A DNA stretch of 64,000 bases, from assembly GCA_024220505.1 (NCBI GenBank), contig JAKZZE010000014.1:992001-1056000 (forward strand), written 5' to 3'. Position numbers and translations under genes: made by a program. This DNA comes from Rhizopus arrhizus. Its lineage: Eukaryota > Mucoromycota > Mucoromycetes > Mucorales > Rhizopodaceae. Each line of letters starts with the position of its first letter. The first letter of the stretch is position 1. Positions 10,093 to 21,255 of the stretch are shown piece after piece. The notes below the pieces were generated by a model, which saw nothing but the letters and a program-made list of their open reading frames with translations, made no database searches and had not been told where the DNA came from.

Positions 10093-11230
10093 CATCATTA
10101 ATGACCAAACACGACAACAACACTCGAAAAGCCCTTGCCACAATGAATCTGTTGTCATCTATTGGTGTAAATCCCTCTGGTTTTTCCAAGCTTCTCTCAA
10201 CTAGATTCTATGCACATATTATTCGCCCACAGCTCGAGTACGGAGTGGCCATCAATCGCTTCACAAGCTCTCAACTTCACACACTAGAAGAAGCGCAAGA
10301 TACATGTATCAGAAGGATATACGGCGCTCGTGGTAAATCTTCTACCAAAGTGATGCTCCATCTGTCCAAATTACCTCTCATGTCCGAGCGGGTCAATATC
10401 CTACAAGCACAGTTCCTATTTCGTTCTCTACTTTTGCCGGAAGACTCACTGCTCAGTTGTCTACTACCATACATACGACGCACTAGAAGCCATCAATGGT
10501 ACCTTCTTTCCAAAACCCCATTTTGGAAAATGATACCCGCCTCCAATGATGATTTGGACACTCGTACATTCAAAGCTTTCAAACGGCAATTCCTACAGCA
10601 AAACTTGGATAAGCGCCTTACGAATCGTAACTCTAAACTGCTTTCTCATTGCCGTCGTTCTGTGTCTCTGGACCCCATCCTGTGGCTGCCCATGTCAAAT
10701 TCGGAACGTAGTCGCTGTATACGCTGGAGGTTAGGCTGGCTACCTGGTGGCAAGCCGAAGCCATGTCCCAGACATCCTGCTCACCATCTCTCGAAGAAGC
10801 ATGCAATCAATTGCTTAAACATGCACAGGCGTCTCTTTATGCCTGAAACAATTCCGGATCCCCTGTCGTTCCTTCTGAATATGCTTCCTTCTCGTCCCTC
10901 AGTACCTTCAGGCCTGGCATTCTCTTGGTCACAACGTTGGCCAATTATTTGCTCAATATTACATGAACTCGACCAACTTCATCACGCTACAACAATCCCA
11001 GCTACTCATTCACATGGTCATAAGCTTCTTGAATGGATCAAACAATTCCTTTAGCTTACTCAATCCCATACTTTCCTTTTTCTTTTACTTTTTTTACCCT
11101 TGATCTCAAAGGGGTTTTTTCTTACCACTAACATCCTAACGGATTGAACTGATCCGGGCGGACAATTGTTTATTTTATTTTTGCGCTCATTTGGATCGTT
11201 AAATAAAGATAAAGTTTTAAACAAAAATAC
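10093..11230 (+). mobile_element. Non-LTR retrotransposon (LINE), 5'-truncated copy 1
   Basis: An open frame at 10101-11054 (317 aa) is the C-terminal part of a LINE ORF2: the thumb/connector region (MNLLSSIGVNPSGFSKLL, LEEAQDTCIRRIYGA), then IRWRLGWLPGGKPKPCP and a Cys/His cluster C-x-x-HPAHHLSKKHAINC that resembles the terminal zinc knuckle. The reverse-transcriptase palm and the endonuclease are absent, so this is a 5'-truncated insertion. A 3' UTR of about 170 bp is shared with copy 2 at 30747-31878, including GATCCGGGCGGAC and a CTTACC..AACATCCTAAC stretch. The coding frame is intact. There is no long poly(A) tail at the 3' end. Confidence 0.8.
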
Positions 11231-11485
11231 GACTTTACTTTCTGAAAATGGTGTACCACTGAACAAATTTGGTTAAAAATAGATTATTGACTTTGAAAAA
11301 AAAGAGTTGTCATCACACAAAAGTCCAAATCGAGCCGTTTTTTTTCTTAAAAAAGCAAATTGCTTTTTTGTTTCATTCTGATTATGCTGTTTTTATAAAC
11401 CACTGGATTTACGCTGAGCTAAAAATAAACTTGTATTTGATGAACAATACAAACATTTTATTTCCAGCTTTCTACTTTATTGTAA

Positions 11486-11770
11486 CTGTGCTCGGCTACT
11501 TCTTCATGGCTACATCGGAACCTTATCTCACTGCCCACCAAGGAGCCTCGAGTATCAATTCGTCCTCTAGCTTCCTCAGCTGCCTTAGACAAAAGCATGG
11601 ATCGACAAGACATTGTCTCGCTAGAAAATTGGGCTTTGTCCAAAACGTTTCGAGCCCATTCCCCATGCAACCCTATGGCCACAGTCCATTTTACTATCAC
11701 GGTCCTAGATCATGCTGACGACGACATGGTCGTATTCTATGATGCCGACAAAGACTTGATTCTGGATTAG
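11486..11770 (+). pseudogene. Remnant of a DIRS-type tyrosine recombinase C-terminus
   Basis: A frame open from a TAA just upstream to TAG at 11768-11770 encodes PLASSAALDKSMDRQDIVSL followed by ENWALSKTFRAHS. The order (small-residue helix, DIV.L..W, then S.TF..H) resembles the C-terminal catalytic helices of tyrosine recombinases of DIRS-like retroelements. The overlapping longer frame in another register is low-complexity. Only this scrap of the element is present. The family assignment is a motif-level inference. Confidence 0.4.
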
Positions 11771-11774
11771 TAAA

Positions 11775-11884
11775 TACTAACCTTCCTGTTTTGTTCTGAT
11801 GGCCTCAGGCAATTCTTTTAATTTTTCTCGCTCTAGAATTGAATACTTGATCCAGAAAAAAAGAACAAAATAGGAAGGTTAGTA
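11775..11884. repeat. Long imperfect hairpin (23-bp arms, 64-bp loop)
   Basis: Left arm 11775-11797 (begins TACTAACCTTCCTG) and right arm 11862-11884 (ends ATAGGAAGGTTAGTA) are reverse complements over 23 bp with one mismatch. It begins four bases after the stop codon of the recombinase remnant, so it may be a terminal or internal repeat of that element, or a transcript 3' hairpin. Confidence 0.85.
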
Positions 11885-12200
11885 TACCGATTCTTCTTTA
11901 TAGACTATTCTTGGGTTCTCTTCCCATCCTTCATTTATTATTTGACCGAGCTCAAATCGATAAAAAATATCATTCATAGTTTGGTTTTTACTTTTATGTA
12001 TTTTCCGAATTCACTCCAACGATAGAAATAAAAAAAAAGATTCTAGCAAAGATTAACTTTTTTATTCTTTTGATCAAATGTCAAACTACCTGAATTTCAA
12101 TTGCTCTTTAAAAACGGATTTTCAATATTTGAATAATTTCAAAGCCACAGTGCAAAGACAACTTGTTCCTTTTTTTTTTTTTAAAAAAAAAAAAAATAGA

Positions 12201-12718
12201 ATGCCTACTTATTATGAGGTATTAGGAGTGAGCGAAACTGCTTCTACTGATTTCATAAAACAAAGGTTTCATCAACTGATATTAGAAGTAAGAATTTTTA
12301 GCTCTTTTTCAAAACAGTCTTTAACTTGAAGCAGCACCATCCAGATAAATCGTCAGGCAACGACACCACAGCTCAACAAGTATTAAAAGCTTGGGATACC
12401 TTGAGGAATCCCGAAAACCGAAAAAAATATGACATTGAACTTGAAAGTTTGTTGAAATCAAATCAATGTTGATAAAGTAGACTAATGACACTTCAAAAAA
12501 AAGGTCAAAGGAACAAACAAGATCTAGCGATCGGAGCAGAGGTCGACTTGGACGATATGGAATACAGTGAGAAAGACAAGAGCTTTTCGCTAGAGTGTCG
12601 ATGCTCAGGCAACTATATAATTACCGAAAACGATTTGGAAAATGATATTGACATTGTGGGTTGTAACAACTGTTCACTCAAGATTCGCGTGTTGTATGAA
12701 GTTTTAGAGGAGGAATAA
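12201..12718 (+). CDS. DPH4: Diphthamide biosynthesis J-protein DPH4/JJJ3 with CSL zinc finger
   Basis: Three exons, 12201-12287, 12332-12446 and 12504-12718, give 417 nt (138 aa). The J-domain begins MPTYYEVLGVSETAS and carries HHPDK, with HPD at about residues 32-34 just after the first intron. The C-terminal half has the acidic EVDLDDMEY stretch and a CSL-type zinc ribbon (C-x-C ... C-x2-C: ECRCSGNY, VGCNNCSLKIRV). J-domain plus CSL zinc finger is diagnostic of Dph4, which supports Dph3/Dph1-Dph2 in the first diphthamide step on eEF2. The second donor (GTTTGT) is chosen because it restores phase and an ordinary intron length of 57 bp; an alternative GTTGAT donor 29 bases later also keeps frame. 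The length is slightly short of the usual 150-180 aa. Confidence 0.85.
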
Positions 12719-14237
12719 GACGACGATCCTCATGCGTTTAGATAAAATACCTAAAAGATTAAACAATACATCCTATCCTGTGCCATGTGAGTAAAGGGGC
12801 TGTTAAGCACAGAAAAAAAGAGATGCTAAAGGTTTGTGGGTTGTCTACAATGCATTTTACGTCATAGTGAATACAGTCAATGCAGCCTTAAAAAAGGGGG
12901 GGTATTGAAATCCAAGCTAAGCGCACGATGTCCAATGTGAGCAGTGAAGGGTCCAGACGATGGACGATCATCTGTGGTTGTTAATTGGGAAAGACTGAAG
13001 CGTTGGGAATACATCAGCTTCATCCGGTTCTAGTGATTGCCAAATGCAGGACAGTCAGCAAGAAATATGAAACATTTGAAATGCTAAAAGGCAAATCTAT
13101 CCTTCTTTTGACTGCTTGACGGCTAAAGGAAAAACCTGTTGAATGAACTGCATTATTCTTTTGTTTGAGAAATTAAATGAAATACAAGGGACCTTGTGTA
13201 TCCTTCTTGTCTACGCTCTCCTTCCCCTCTCTGTCTTGTAGAGTTGATGTTACGATTAATTTTATTGTAATAAAACAAGCTGCTAATAAAGGAAAATTCG
13301 ATTCATTTTTAGTAACTCAAGTATGGAACACGTTCTCCTTTATCTCCCTTTTTTATGAAAATAACTCGTTTATGACTTTTTCCCGGAAAGGAGCTAAAAA
13401 CAAAGTCTTTTTTTCTTACAAAACGCCAAGCATCTTTCTGGCCTTGTTGAACTGAAAGAAAGAAGAGCAGACAGATAGTTAAAAAGATCAAATTTTTTTT
13501 TTATTTTCATGTTATATAAAGATGTATAACAATCTTACCACTTTGAAGCCTGCAGAAAGCAAACCAAACATGTCAATAAAGGGACCTCCCTTAAATTTTC
13601 TTTGAATGGCAGTGTACTACCTTTTTCTCCTTTTTTTTTTTTATATATCAATTTCAATTTTATCAAGCAAGGTTATCTATCACTTTATTTCATACCCTTC
13701 ATCTTTCATTCTCCCTTTCATTGCAATATAAAAAATATTCTTTTCTAGACAAGGGCAGGACGATCCCCAAGAGAACCATTCAAAAGAATGGGATGCATCT
13801 TGTTCCTTTCACAAGGGATGGCGTTACTAACCGCCGTTTCATTTTGAATATGCAAAAGAGAAAGACGATGCAGGTGCCTGTGCCAAGCAGTTGTTTATCA
13901 CACTGTAATTGACACATGTGGCAGTTGAAAGAAGAAAAGAATTGAATAAAGTTATTTTATGTCGTTATATGATCGTGTCCCTTCTAAAGCCAATATGTCA
14001 ATCTTAGGAGATCATTTGAATCATTTATTAGTTTGACTGACTCTTGTATCAACCCAACTGGCCAACATTTTTATTTTAATAGGGAAGGAGTAGTCTTGAA
14101 AAAAAAATTACAAGTGCTTTCATTTAGAGGAGATACCAAAAAAGGATCCAGGAGTCTGTAATAAAACAGTGTAACAATGACAATAGTCAAAAGGTCATTC
14201 ATCTGGAAATTAAGGAGTTTACAAACTGATTGGGAAA

Positions 14238-14272
<35 letters not shown>

Positions 14273-14364
14273 GACAAAGAGTAAGTCAGCCTTTTTTTTC
14301 TTCTTCTTCTTCCTTTTCTCTGTTTATAACCTGTATCAGTCTGCTATAATCAAGTCCTTTCATC
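12719..14364. other. Intergenic, no gene recognised
   Basis: About 1.6 kb. Small frames at 13177-13455 and 13721-13912 lack recognisable domains; a 16-codon frame starting at ATG 13790 reads MGCILFLSQGMALLTAVSF but ends at once. A 31-nt poly(A) run sits at 14240-14270, just upstream of the next gene. Confidence 0.5.
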
Positions 14365-15704
14365 ATGTTATATCTCAATAAAAAAGAAATCAATCATAGA
14401 CCTTCGATAGCTTCAACACCATCAATATATCAGGAAAATACTGTTGGAAAAAAGCAAGCGTCACTTATAAAGTGCACTCCAAGAAAAATACAAGAAGAGC
14501 AGGCCTCCATTGATTTCATTCAGTATGACGGATTGAAATCACGATTATCAGATTCTGCTCTGTCGTGTATGTCTGTAGAAGAAAGAACTCGACTGTACCA
14601 AGAAAAATACGAGAATATCATCGTAGCAGAGAATGTGCTGAGAAGTTGGATAAAAACAAATAAAGAGAAAGGACCCCCTTTGGAGCTATCAGAAGGTAAC
14701 AATCTCTTTTTATAATCATTTGATGGGTTGAGAGTAATGATTCCATGGTTTGTTCTTTAGCTTACCGACCTCCACCAAGAGCTCGATTAGCAAGTGTTTC
14801 GATACCATGCACTCAGAGCAAAAGGAGAAGCCTACTTGTACATTTAAACCGTGAGTGCGATCCAATGTCGCCATCACCGAAAGCTTCCTTTAGCACCTTT
14901 CTCAAAAAGGCCATCCGCCCATCCGAAAGCTCATCCAATAGGCAAAAACCAACCCCTAGACCCTCTGTCACATGTTCAGCATCAAAAAGTATTGGATTTT
15001 CCTTGGGCAGTTCATTCAACCGACTGTCTTCATCCAAGCAACCGCATTCAGCCACAGCCGATCGCCGGATCAGCACTGTCCAAGGCAAAGCAAGCGATAC
15101 GACATCTTTCCAAGAAAAACCATGTCTGAGCCAGAAAGACCATGTTAGGAAGAAAGAGACCCAGCAAAGACTGTTGTCTATCACGGAATGTCCAAAACCG
15201 AATGGGCACTCGACCCTGCCCCCAAAGAAAAGTATCAGGCCACATTCCACCATCGTTCCCTATTCACCTTCCTCCATCTTCCTCGACAGACTTCAGCTCA
15301 GTGGTATTTATGAAGAAAGCGGACATCAAACTGTCCAGTCAAACACGTATAGCAAGAACAAAGCACATCATTCGATGGAGAATAGGCATGTTTGTACTCG
15401 TCCGGGATCTTTTATCCAGACACATGATCTGACCGAGTCGGCAGAAACACGATCGATCGACAGCACCTCCTCCTTACAAAACAGCCACGGTGAAAAACGA
15501 ACGGGTTCATCTGTCAAGAACACAGACAGTCGCTCCAGACGCGGTTCTACCCTACAGACCTTGGCTGAAAGACACCAGATTCACACAGCCAAAGAAGCAA
15601 AACAGAAAAAACGTATGTCCTTCTCACTCGGTCCCTCTCTCTCTTCTATACGATTCATTCCCCAAAAGGTACCTACTCTAAAGCGGCAAAGCATGCTAGC
15701 CTAG
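14365..15704 (+). CDS. Ser/Arg/Lys-rich, mostly disordered protein of unknown function
   Basis: Two exons, 14365-14695 and 14761-15704, are joined across a 65-bp GT-AG intron (phase 1) for 1,275 nt (424 aa). Residues about 55-105 look helical (RLSDSALSCMSVEERTRLYQ, NVLRSWIKTNKEKG). The remainder is Ser/Pro/Arg/Lys-rich with repeated basic-Ser motifs such as RRSLL, RKETQQRL and KKRMSFSL, which are possible kinase or 14-3-3 sites. It ends KVPTLKRQSMLA. I do not recognise a family; composition and the helical N-terminal block would fit a cytoskeletal or signalling scaffold, but that is inference. The start is the first ATG of the open frame, 95 bp after the poly(A) run. Confidence 0.7.
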
Positions 15705-17212
15705 ATCTCGACATGCTTTGAACATGTACCCTTTTGTTATTTTTGTCATCGGCTCCCCGAAATTGATACGCGTTGTAAATGTTTTCAAATAAAAAAAAAA
15801 TACATTGCTGCAAGCAGCATTTACTGATTGTAATCATGTCAGTGTTGAATAACACAAGACCTATTTGTATTTTATCTGATGATTTACATCATCCTAAGGC
15901 CTGTTTATTATCATCAAAAGCTTTTCGCCACTTGCAGCAAAGAGATCAAGTTTATGCTCTCTCTTTTTTTTAGAGGAAACCCGATACCTTATTTTTATCT
16001 TTTGCTTTTTGAAATGAATCTAAAGAATCTCAAGCAAACAAGGTAAAGCAAAGGCGCGATGTGCTATCAAATGGTCTTGATAGATAAAGGATGTATGGTC
16101 AGTCGAGGATGAGCATGGCCCTGATGCATCTCGATTGACTTGAAGCCCATGCATAGAAAATAGCTTATCACAACAAAACAGGTCGCTTGCACATCTTTGT
16201 ATTGAAAGGCAATAGAAATGAGGTGATTGGAATCAAATTGTCCTTCCTCTGTGGATGAAGGGATGTTTATAACTCAATCTCATGCACTGTTAAATCGACT
16301 CTGATTATTTTATGTTTGTGAATACAAAACAGGTCAACTATGGCCGACTACAAACCGATACAAGTAGGACTAGGTATGAAAAATTACAATGCTTTTTTAA
16401 AGTCATCGTAAAAGCACACTCAAAGTTGAACTATGTGTTCAAAAAAAAAAGACCTTTTTCTTTTGGGTCTTTTAGTAAAGAAAAGGAGGAATAGAAAGAG
16501 AGTGAAGCTGTATGTAGATCAGGGCATACTTGTCAAAACACACTCCCCTTTTTTGATTTCTACTGACCGGACTCTCCGATAGTGCAAAACTGATGCTGAT
16601 AAACATGTTGATTCATGCAGAACAACAACCCCTCTTTTTTTTTTTTTATCAAACGTGTTTCTCCTAAAGACAGTGGTCGGTAGGATGGGAATATGCTAAA
16701 GTGACCTTATGAGTGAAGCAGTCAATACAAAAGCTGCTAATGATTCATGAAACGATGGCTGAGGATTACGTACAGATGAAAGCACGTTTTTCAAACGCCG
16801 TTTTAGAAACCTTTTTTGGTTTTATTAAAGAAAAAACCACGTAGAGAAACATCATCTTTTGATTCAGACCACAGACAAGCAACATGACATTTAGGTCTAA
16901 TGCTGACGACATTGAAAGAATATATTTTTGCTTTCTTTGGATATTATCTTGCAAAAGACTCAGCTTGTAGAACAGTGAGGCATGACTGAAGGTATTATCT
17001 TCTGTAAGCACATATGAAGCATATGCTGTCTATTAAAGAAAAGAAAAAAAAATGTTATTGAGCATGATGGACTAGACAATAAATTTCAAAAATTTGTAAA
17101 CATTTACGTTCTCTCTCTTTTTTTTTGTAATATAAGACTTCAATCCACATTCTTCCCTCCTTCATCTTTTTCTTTTTCTTTTTTTTTTTTTTTTTTTTTT
17201 GCTAGTTCAATC
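15705..17212. other. Intergenic, no confident gene
   Basis: AT-rich. A 46-codon frame from ATG 15836 (MSVLNNTRPICILSDDLHHP) is more complex than its surroundings and could be a first exon or gene relic, but no continuation was found. A T-run at about 17181-17200 lies directly before the Yippee start. Confidence 0.45.
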
Positions 17213-17633
17213 ATGGTGAAAATTCACCCAATTTACTTTGATGAAACAAGCGTGTTCTATTCATGTTTAACTTGTCACTCGCAACTGATCAGCCATCAAG
17301 ATATCATTTCAAAAGCATTTCAAGGCAGGGTAAAGTAAAAGAAAGTAAAATGTATATCATCAAACGCTTCAAAGAATTAACTATTTCCTTAAACTGAACA
17401 AAAAGCATGGACCTGCATATTTAGTTGAAAGTACAATCAATATTTCAATTGGAAATCATGAAGAGCGATTATTAATGACTGGTTATCACATCATTGCAGA
17501 TATTTCATGTCAAATATGTCAAACCAAAGTTGGTTGGAAATATGTACGAGCCCCTGAAGCTTCACAAAAGTATAAGGAAGGAAGATGTTTGATTGAAAAA
17601 TCCAAAGTAATAAAGGAAAGTTTATTTTTATAA
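17213..17633 (+). CDS. Yippee-like zinc-binding protein
   Basis: Two exons, 17213-17329 and 17406-17633, give 345 nt (114 aa), matching the usual 110-125 aa of the family. Splicing the 76-bp intron restores the hallmark FQGR|HGPAYLVEST. Zinc ligands are two C-x2-C pairs, CLTC early and CQIC late. The family signatures EERLLMTGYHIIADISC and VGWKYVRAPEASQKYKEG are nearly complete. Yippee domains are a cereblon-like beta-tent zinc fold; in fungi related proteins (Moh1) are linked to vacuolar import and the GID system. The gene is convergent with glycerol kinase: the palindrome TTATAA at 17628-17633 supplies Leu-stop on both strands, so the two reading frames overlap by 6 bp. Confidence 0.93.
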
Positions 17634-19203
17634 TTCTTCTACATCGTCTTTCCAGTGAAGGGAGCTTTCTACGGCCTTTTTCCAAACAGCATATCTATCT
17701 TCTCGCTGTGCTTCTGATAGATGAGGTTGAAACCGACTCACGTCATCCACATTGACACTATCTAAATCGTGCACTGACTTCCAGACGCCTACTGCTAATC
17801 CAGCTGCAATGGCCGTACCAAGTGCGGTTGTTTCTCTCATCGCAGGTCGTTCGACTTGGATACCCAAGATGTCTGCTTGGATCTGCATGGCCACATCAGA
17901 GTTTGACACGCCACCATCTACTTTGAGTACCTTGAGTGGAACACCAGCGTCTTGGTTCATGCTTTCCAAGATGGCTCTAGATTGGAAAGACATACTTTCG
18001 AGAGTGGCACGAGCCAAGTGATACTTTGTCGTATAGGTTGTCAAACCGATCATCGTCCCTCTGGCATCATCTCGCCAGTAAGGAGCAAACAAGCCAGAGA
18101 AGGCCGTGACGAAAAAGACACCGCCAGTGTCAGAGACATGCTCAGCCAACTCACTGACTTCTTCCATCGAATTAATCAATCTCAAATTATCGCGTAACCA
18201 TCGCAAAGAAGAACCTGCTACGGCCATCGATCCCTCCAGTGCATAATAAGCGTCTTTACCCAGCTGGAACGCGACGGTCGTGATCAATCCGTGCGTTGAC
18301 TCCACAGGTGTCGTACCCGTGTTGAACAGCATAAAGGCCCCCGTGCCAAATGTACATTTTGCCTCTCCACGATCAAAACATTTTTGACCCAAAAGGGCAG
18401 CCTGCTGATCTCCAATACAACCTGCGATCGGTATCCCCTTCAGTGGCCCATCGGCCATATCTCCATAGATCTCTGATGACGAACAAAGTTTCGGCAAGAG
18501 CTTTTTGGGTATCCCAAAAAAGTCGAGTAACGCTGGCTCCCATGCGAGTGTCTTGAGGTTCATGAGCAGCGTACGACTGGCGTTCGTCACATCCGTCACA
18601 TGGGCTGTACCACCCGTCAACTTGAAAATAAGCCAGCTGTCGACCGTACCAAAGCAAGCCACATCCTCTTTTACCGCTTTTTTCACTTGTTCATCATTTT
18701 CCAGCATCCACTTGTATTTAACGGCAGTAAAATAAGACGTGATGTCAAGTCCCGACAGCTTCTTGACAATATCAGCATTCTCTCTTTGTTTTAATGAGTG
18801 TACCATTTCATCTGTTCTAATATCAGACCAAACGATCGTATTTCGAAGTGGTTCGCCTGTTTTCTTGTTCCATGCTACAGCTGTCTCTCTTTGATTGGTG
18901 ACACCAATACCTATTTGATGTCAACATGACATGTCCTCAACATGAATCTTTTTTTTATATACCTTTAATATCCTTTATGTCATATCCCATTAATTCAAAA
19001 CGATGAATGGTTTGGTCAATACATTTTGTAACAGTCTCTAATATATCATAAGGATCATGCTCTATCCATCCTTGTTTAGGTTGACTTTGTGGTAATTCTT
19101 GTTGATAAAAAGTAATAAGTTTTCCTTCATTATCAAATATTAAAAATCTAGATGAAGTAGTTCCTTGGTCAATTGCTCCTATAAATTCTCGTTTTGAAGA
19201 CAT
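17628..19203 (-). CDS. GUT1: Glycerol kinase
   Basis: Exon 1 is 19203-18963 and exon 2 is 18910-17628, separated by a 51-bp intron; together 1,524 nt (507 aa), the normal size of FGGY-family glycerol kinases. The N-terminal ATPase motif is FIGAIDQGTTSSRFLIFD; GVTNQRETAVAW and WSDIRTDE follow, then LRWLRDN, and the C-terminal GGVSNSDVAMQ and ADILG glycerol- and ATP-binding blocks. It phosphorylates glycerol to sn-glycerol-3-phosphate in the cytosol, feeding glycolysis and lipid synthesis. The reading frame is unbroken across the splice, and the ATG at 19203 follows an A/G-rich leader. It is convergent with, and overlaps, the Yippee gene at its stop codon. Confidence 0.96.
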
Positions 19204-20310
19204 AAGTTTGGGTTATTGAAAAAGAGGCGAAAATGAAAAGAAAAAAAAAAAGAAAAAGAGATCAAAATCAACGAGACTTTCTTTTTAAAGTGCACATGAA
19301 ATCATTATCTTTTATTTGGACAAATGAAAAATTTAAATTCAGACTTTTCCCGCTTTTGTTATACATTTCGATTGCCTGCTTTTTAGTCCCCTTTTTTATA
19401 TAAAGAAAAAAGAATACTTGGCTTGCAATAAAAAATGCCCAACAAAGCACGCACGTCTATCAAAGGGTTCAAGACATTTTTAATTTCTTTAACTTTTCAT
19501 TAAAACATTCTAATGACACTGACGTGACGTGTTGTTCAGTCTGATGAATCACGCTTCACTATTGAAGGCAACGATAGGGATGCCAGGATAATCAGAAAGA
19601 TTGGAAAAAGAGATGATAAAGACCATGTTATGTCAATAGAAAAATGGGATGATTTGGAGTTTTAGGATGGGATACTTTGGGCCATTCGTCTTTGTAGATG
19701 ATACAGTAAATCAAGACGAATAAAGCAACATCTTGGCTTAAAATTTCCATCTCTAGCTCACTGAGCTGTTCAATAAGGAGAATAAAGCTGTTGTGCTTTA
19801 AAAAGATGATGCCAGCCGTCATGCTGACTCGTGCCCAAGACGATAGAAAGAGGGTCGTGGTGTTTGAGGCTTTGAATACTGACCCACTCAAAGCCCTGAT
19901 TTTTATCCATAAAGCATATTTGATTAGTACTTGAGATAAAATTAAAGGAGACTAGGGCTACCATTATCAATCTATAAGATCCGAGGCTGATAGCTCAATT
20001 AGAGTGAGAGAAGGATGACATTGGACTTGTTGAGCGTCTGGAGGAGAGTATGAAAAACGATGTCAAGCGGTGATTGACAACAGACTGGATTATGTCATAT
20101 TTATAACAGTAGACATCCTAAACTTTACACTTTCAAATTAGTAAGCTTTCTCTTACTTTCATCTAGTCATAACATGTTGAATTCGATGTATATTTTTTGG
20201 CAAGAAATCTTGTTTAAAAATGGCAACACGTTGACGTGCGATCCTATAAATAAATTATCCCAATTATGAAAAAGTCAATGGTATCAACAAACAAGAGTCA
20301 ATAAACTGTA
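19204..20310. other. Intergenic, no gene recognised
   Basis: Contains the glycerol kinase promoter (A/G-rich leader at 19230-19260) and AT-rich spacer. Two overlapping minus-strand frames at 19628-19970 have no recognisable domain. Confidence 0.5.
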
Positions 20311-21255
20311 TTAATCTGGAGTATCGTTGCAAACTTCAGTTATTCTGGTTTTTAAATTCTTTTTTTCATTTAAAGGTGACTTCCTGCTTTTGGCATTAGC
20401 CCAAAGTTGCTCTATAGAATTGAACTCAGACAAGTAAAGTGAAAGATGAATGCATCTATATCCTGTTCATATAACTATATTTTCAATTTTATCAAAAGTA
20501 TGGATTAGTAAGTTATTCGTGGTAAAATAATAGCCTTTTATTTCTGTAAATTTATTCCTTTAATCCAAGTTAGTTGAAATGAGATTTAGACAACGGTCAA
20601 TAGCTGTGCCTCTTGAAGGTGATGTTTTCAATGAAATAACTTTTCTTTTACAAGCCCTTCCAACCTTTGCTTCTTTTGGAATTTGATAGACCTTTAATTC
20701 CATGTTGATGACGCCTGCTGCTGGATTTGCTCTAAAACTGTACATGACAGTGCTCTCACTATTGGAATAGTGACCACAGTCATAATTCATCGACTGGACG
20801 GATGGTACAAGGTCTGATATCGATATCGAGGCCAGCATCTTCAATAAAGACAGGTTTATAAAAAAAAAGCAGACGTTTATATTTGCCCATTTTTCATCCA
20901 TTCGGAGCATTTCTTAAGAGTAGCTTCGCAATTTATAGCAGCTGGGTAGCAAGAGCCCTCTTATATATATTGGATTCTTTGGACATAAGGCCTCCCCCAA
21001 TAACAGTTGGCCTCAAGCCAAATCCCTTAAAATGCTTCAGTCAAGCTATCTACAGCATCTTTCGTAGTGGCTGGTGGACAATTGCCAAATGAATCAATAA
21101 GATGTTCTTGTAATTGATTCTTTTTTTTTATAGCTTACCTTGTTCGTTTGTTTTTCATGAATGCCCCAGTCTGGATCTCCTTTCGATTCCTTGGCCCAAC
21201 TATGCGTTGTACAGACAGGAATACCATTCAGCTTGGCTGATTTTGTAGGATTGAA
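20311..21255 (-). pseudogene. Decayed DD34E (Tc1/mariner-type, DDE_3) transposase
   Basis: Minus-strand pieces align in order with the transposase at 60370-61677. At about 21255-21155 there is the HTH region (LNGIPVCTTHSWAKESKGDP against LGIHVRTAQKWAKQYEKDP). A second HTH block (PPATTKDAVDSLTEAFKGF) lies at about 21110-20940. Then comes the core (GVINMELKVYQIPKEA) and finally LLIHTFDKIENIVI, stop, TGYRCIHLSLYLSEFN with SIEQLWANAKS at about 20540-20311. Several stops and frameshifts separate the pieces, so it is non-functional. Relative to the near-intact copy, two Pro codons of the terminal Glu motif have become Ser (CCN to TCT). The copies belong to the same family but are old relatives. Confidence 0.7.

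Noticed and set aside
11269..11718. 149-codon plus-strand frame ending in a Ser/His-rich stretch
   Set aside because: The neighbouring register encodes the recombinase-like remnant with better residue patterning; this frame is low-complexity.
19985..20030. TAGCTCAATTAGAGTGAG resembling a tRNA D-arm
   Set aside because: No matching T-arm or acceptor pairing downstream.
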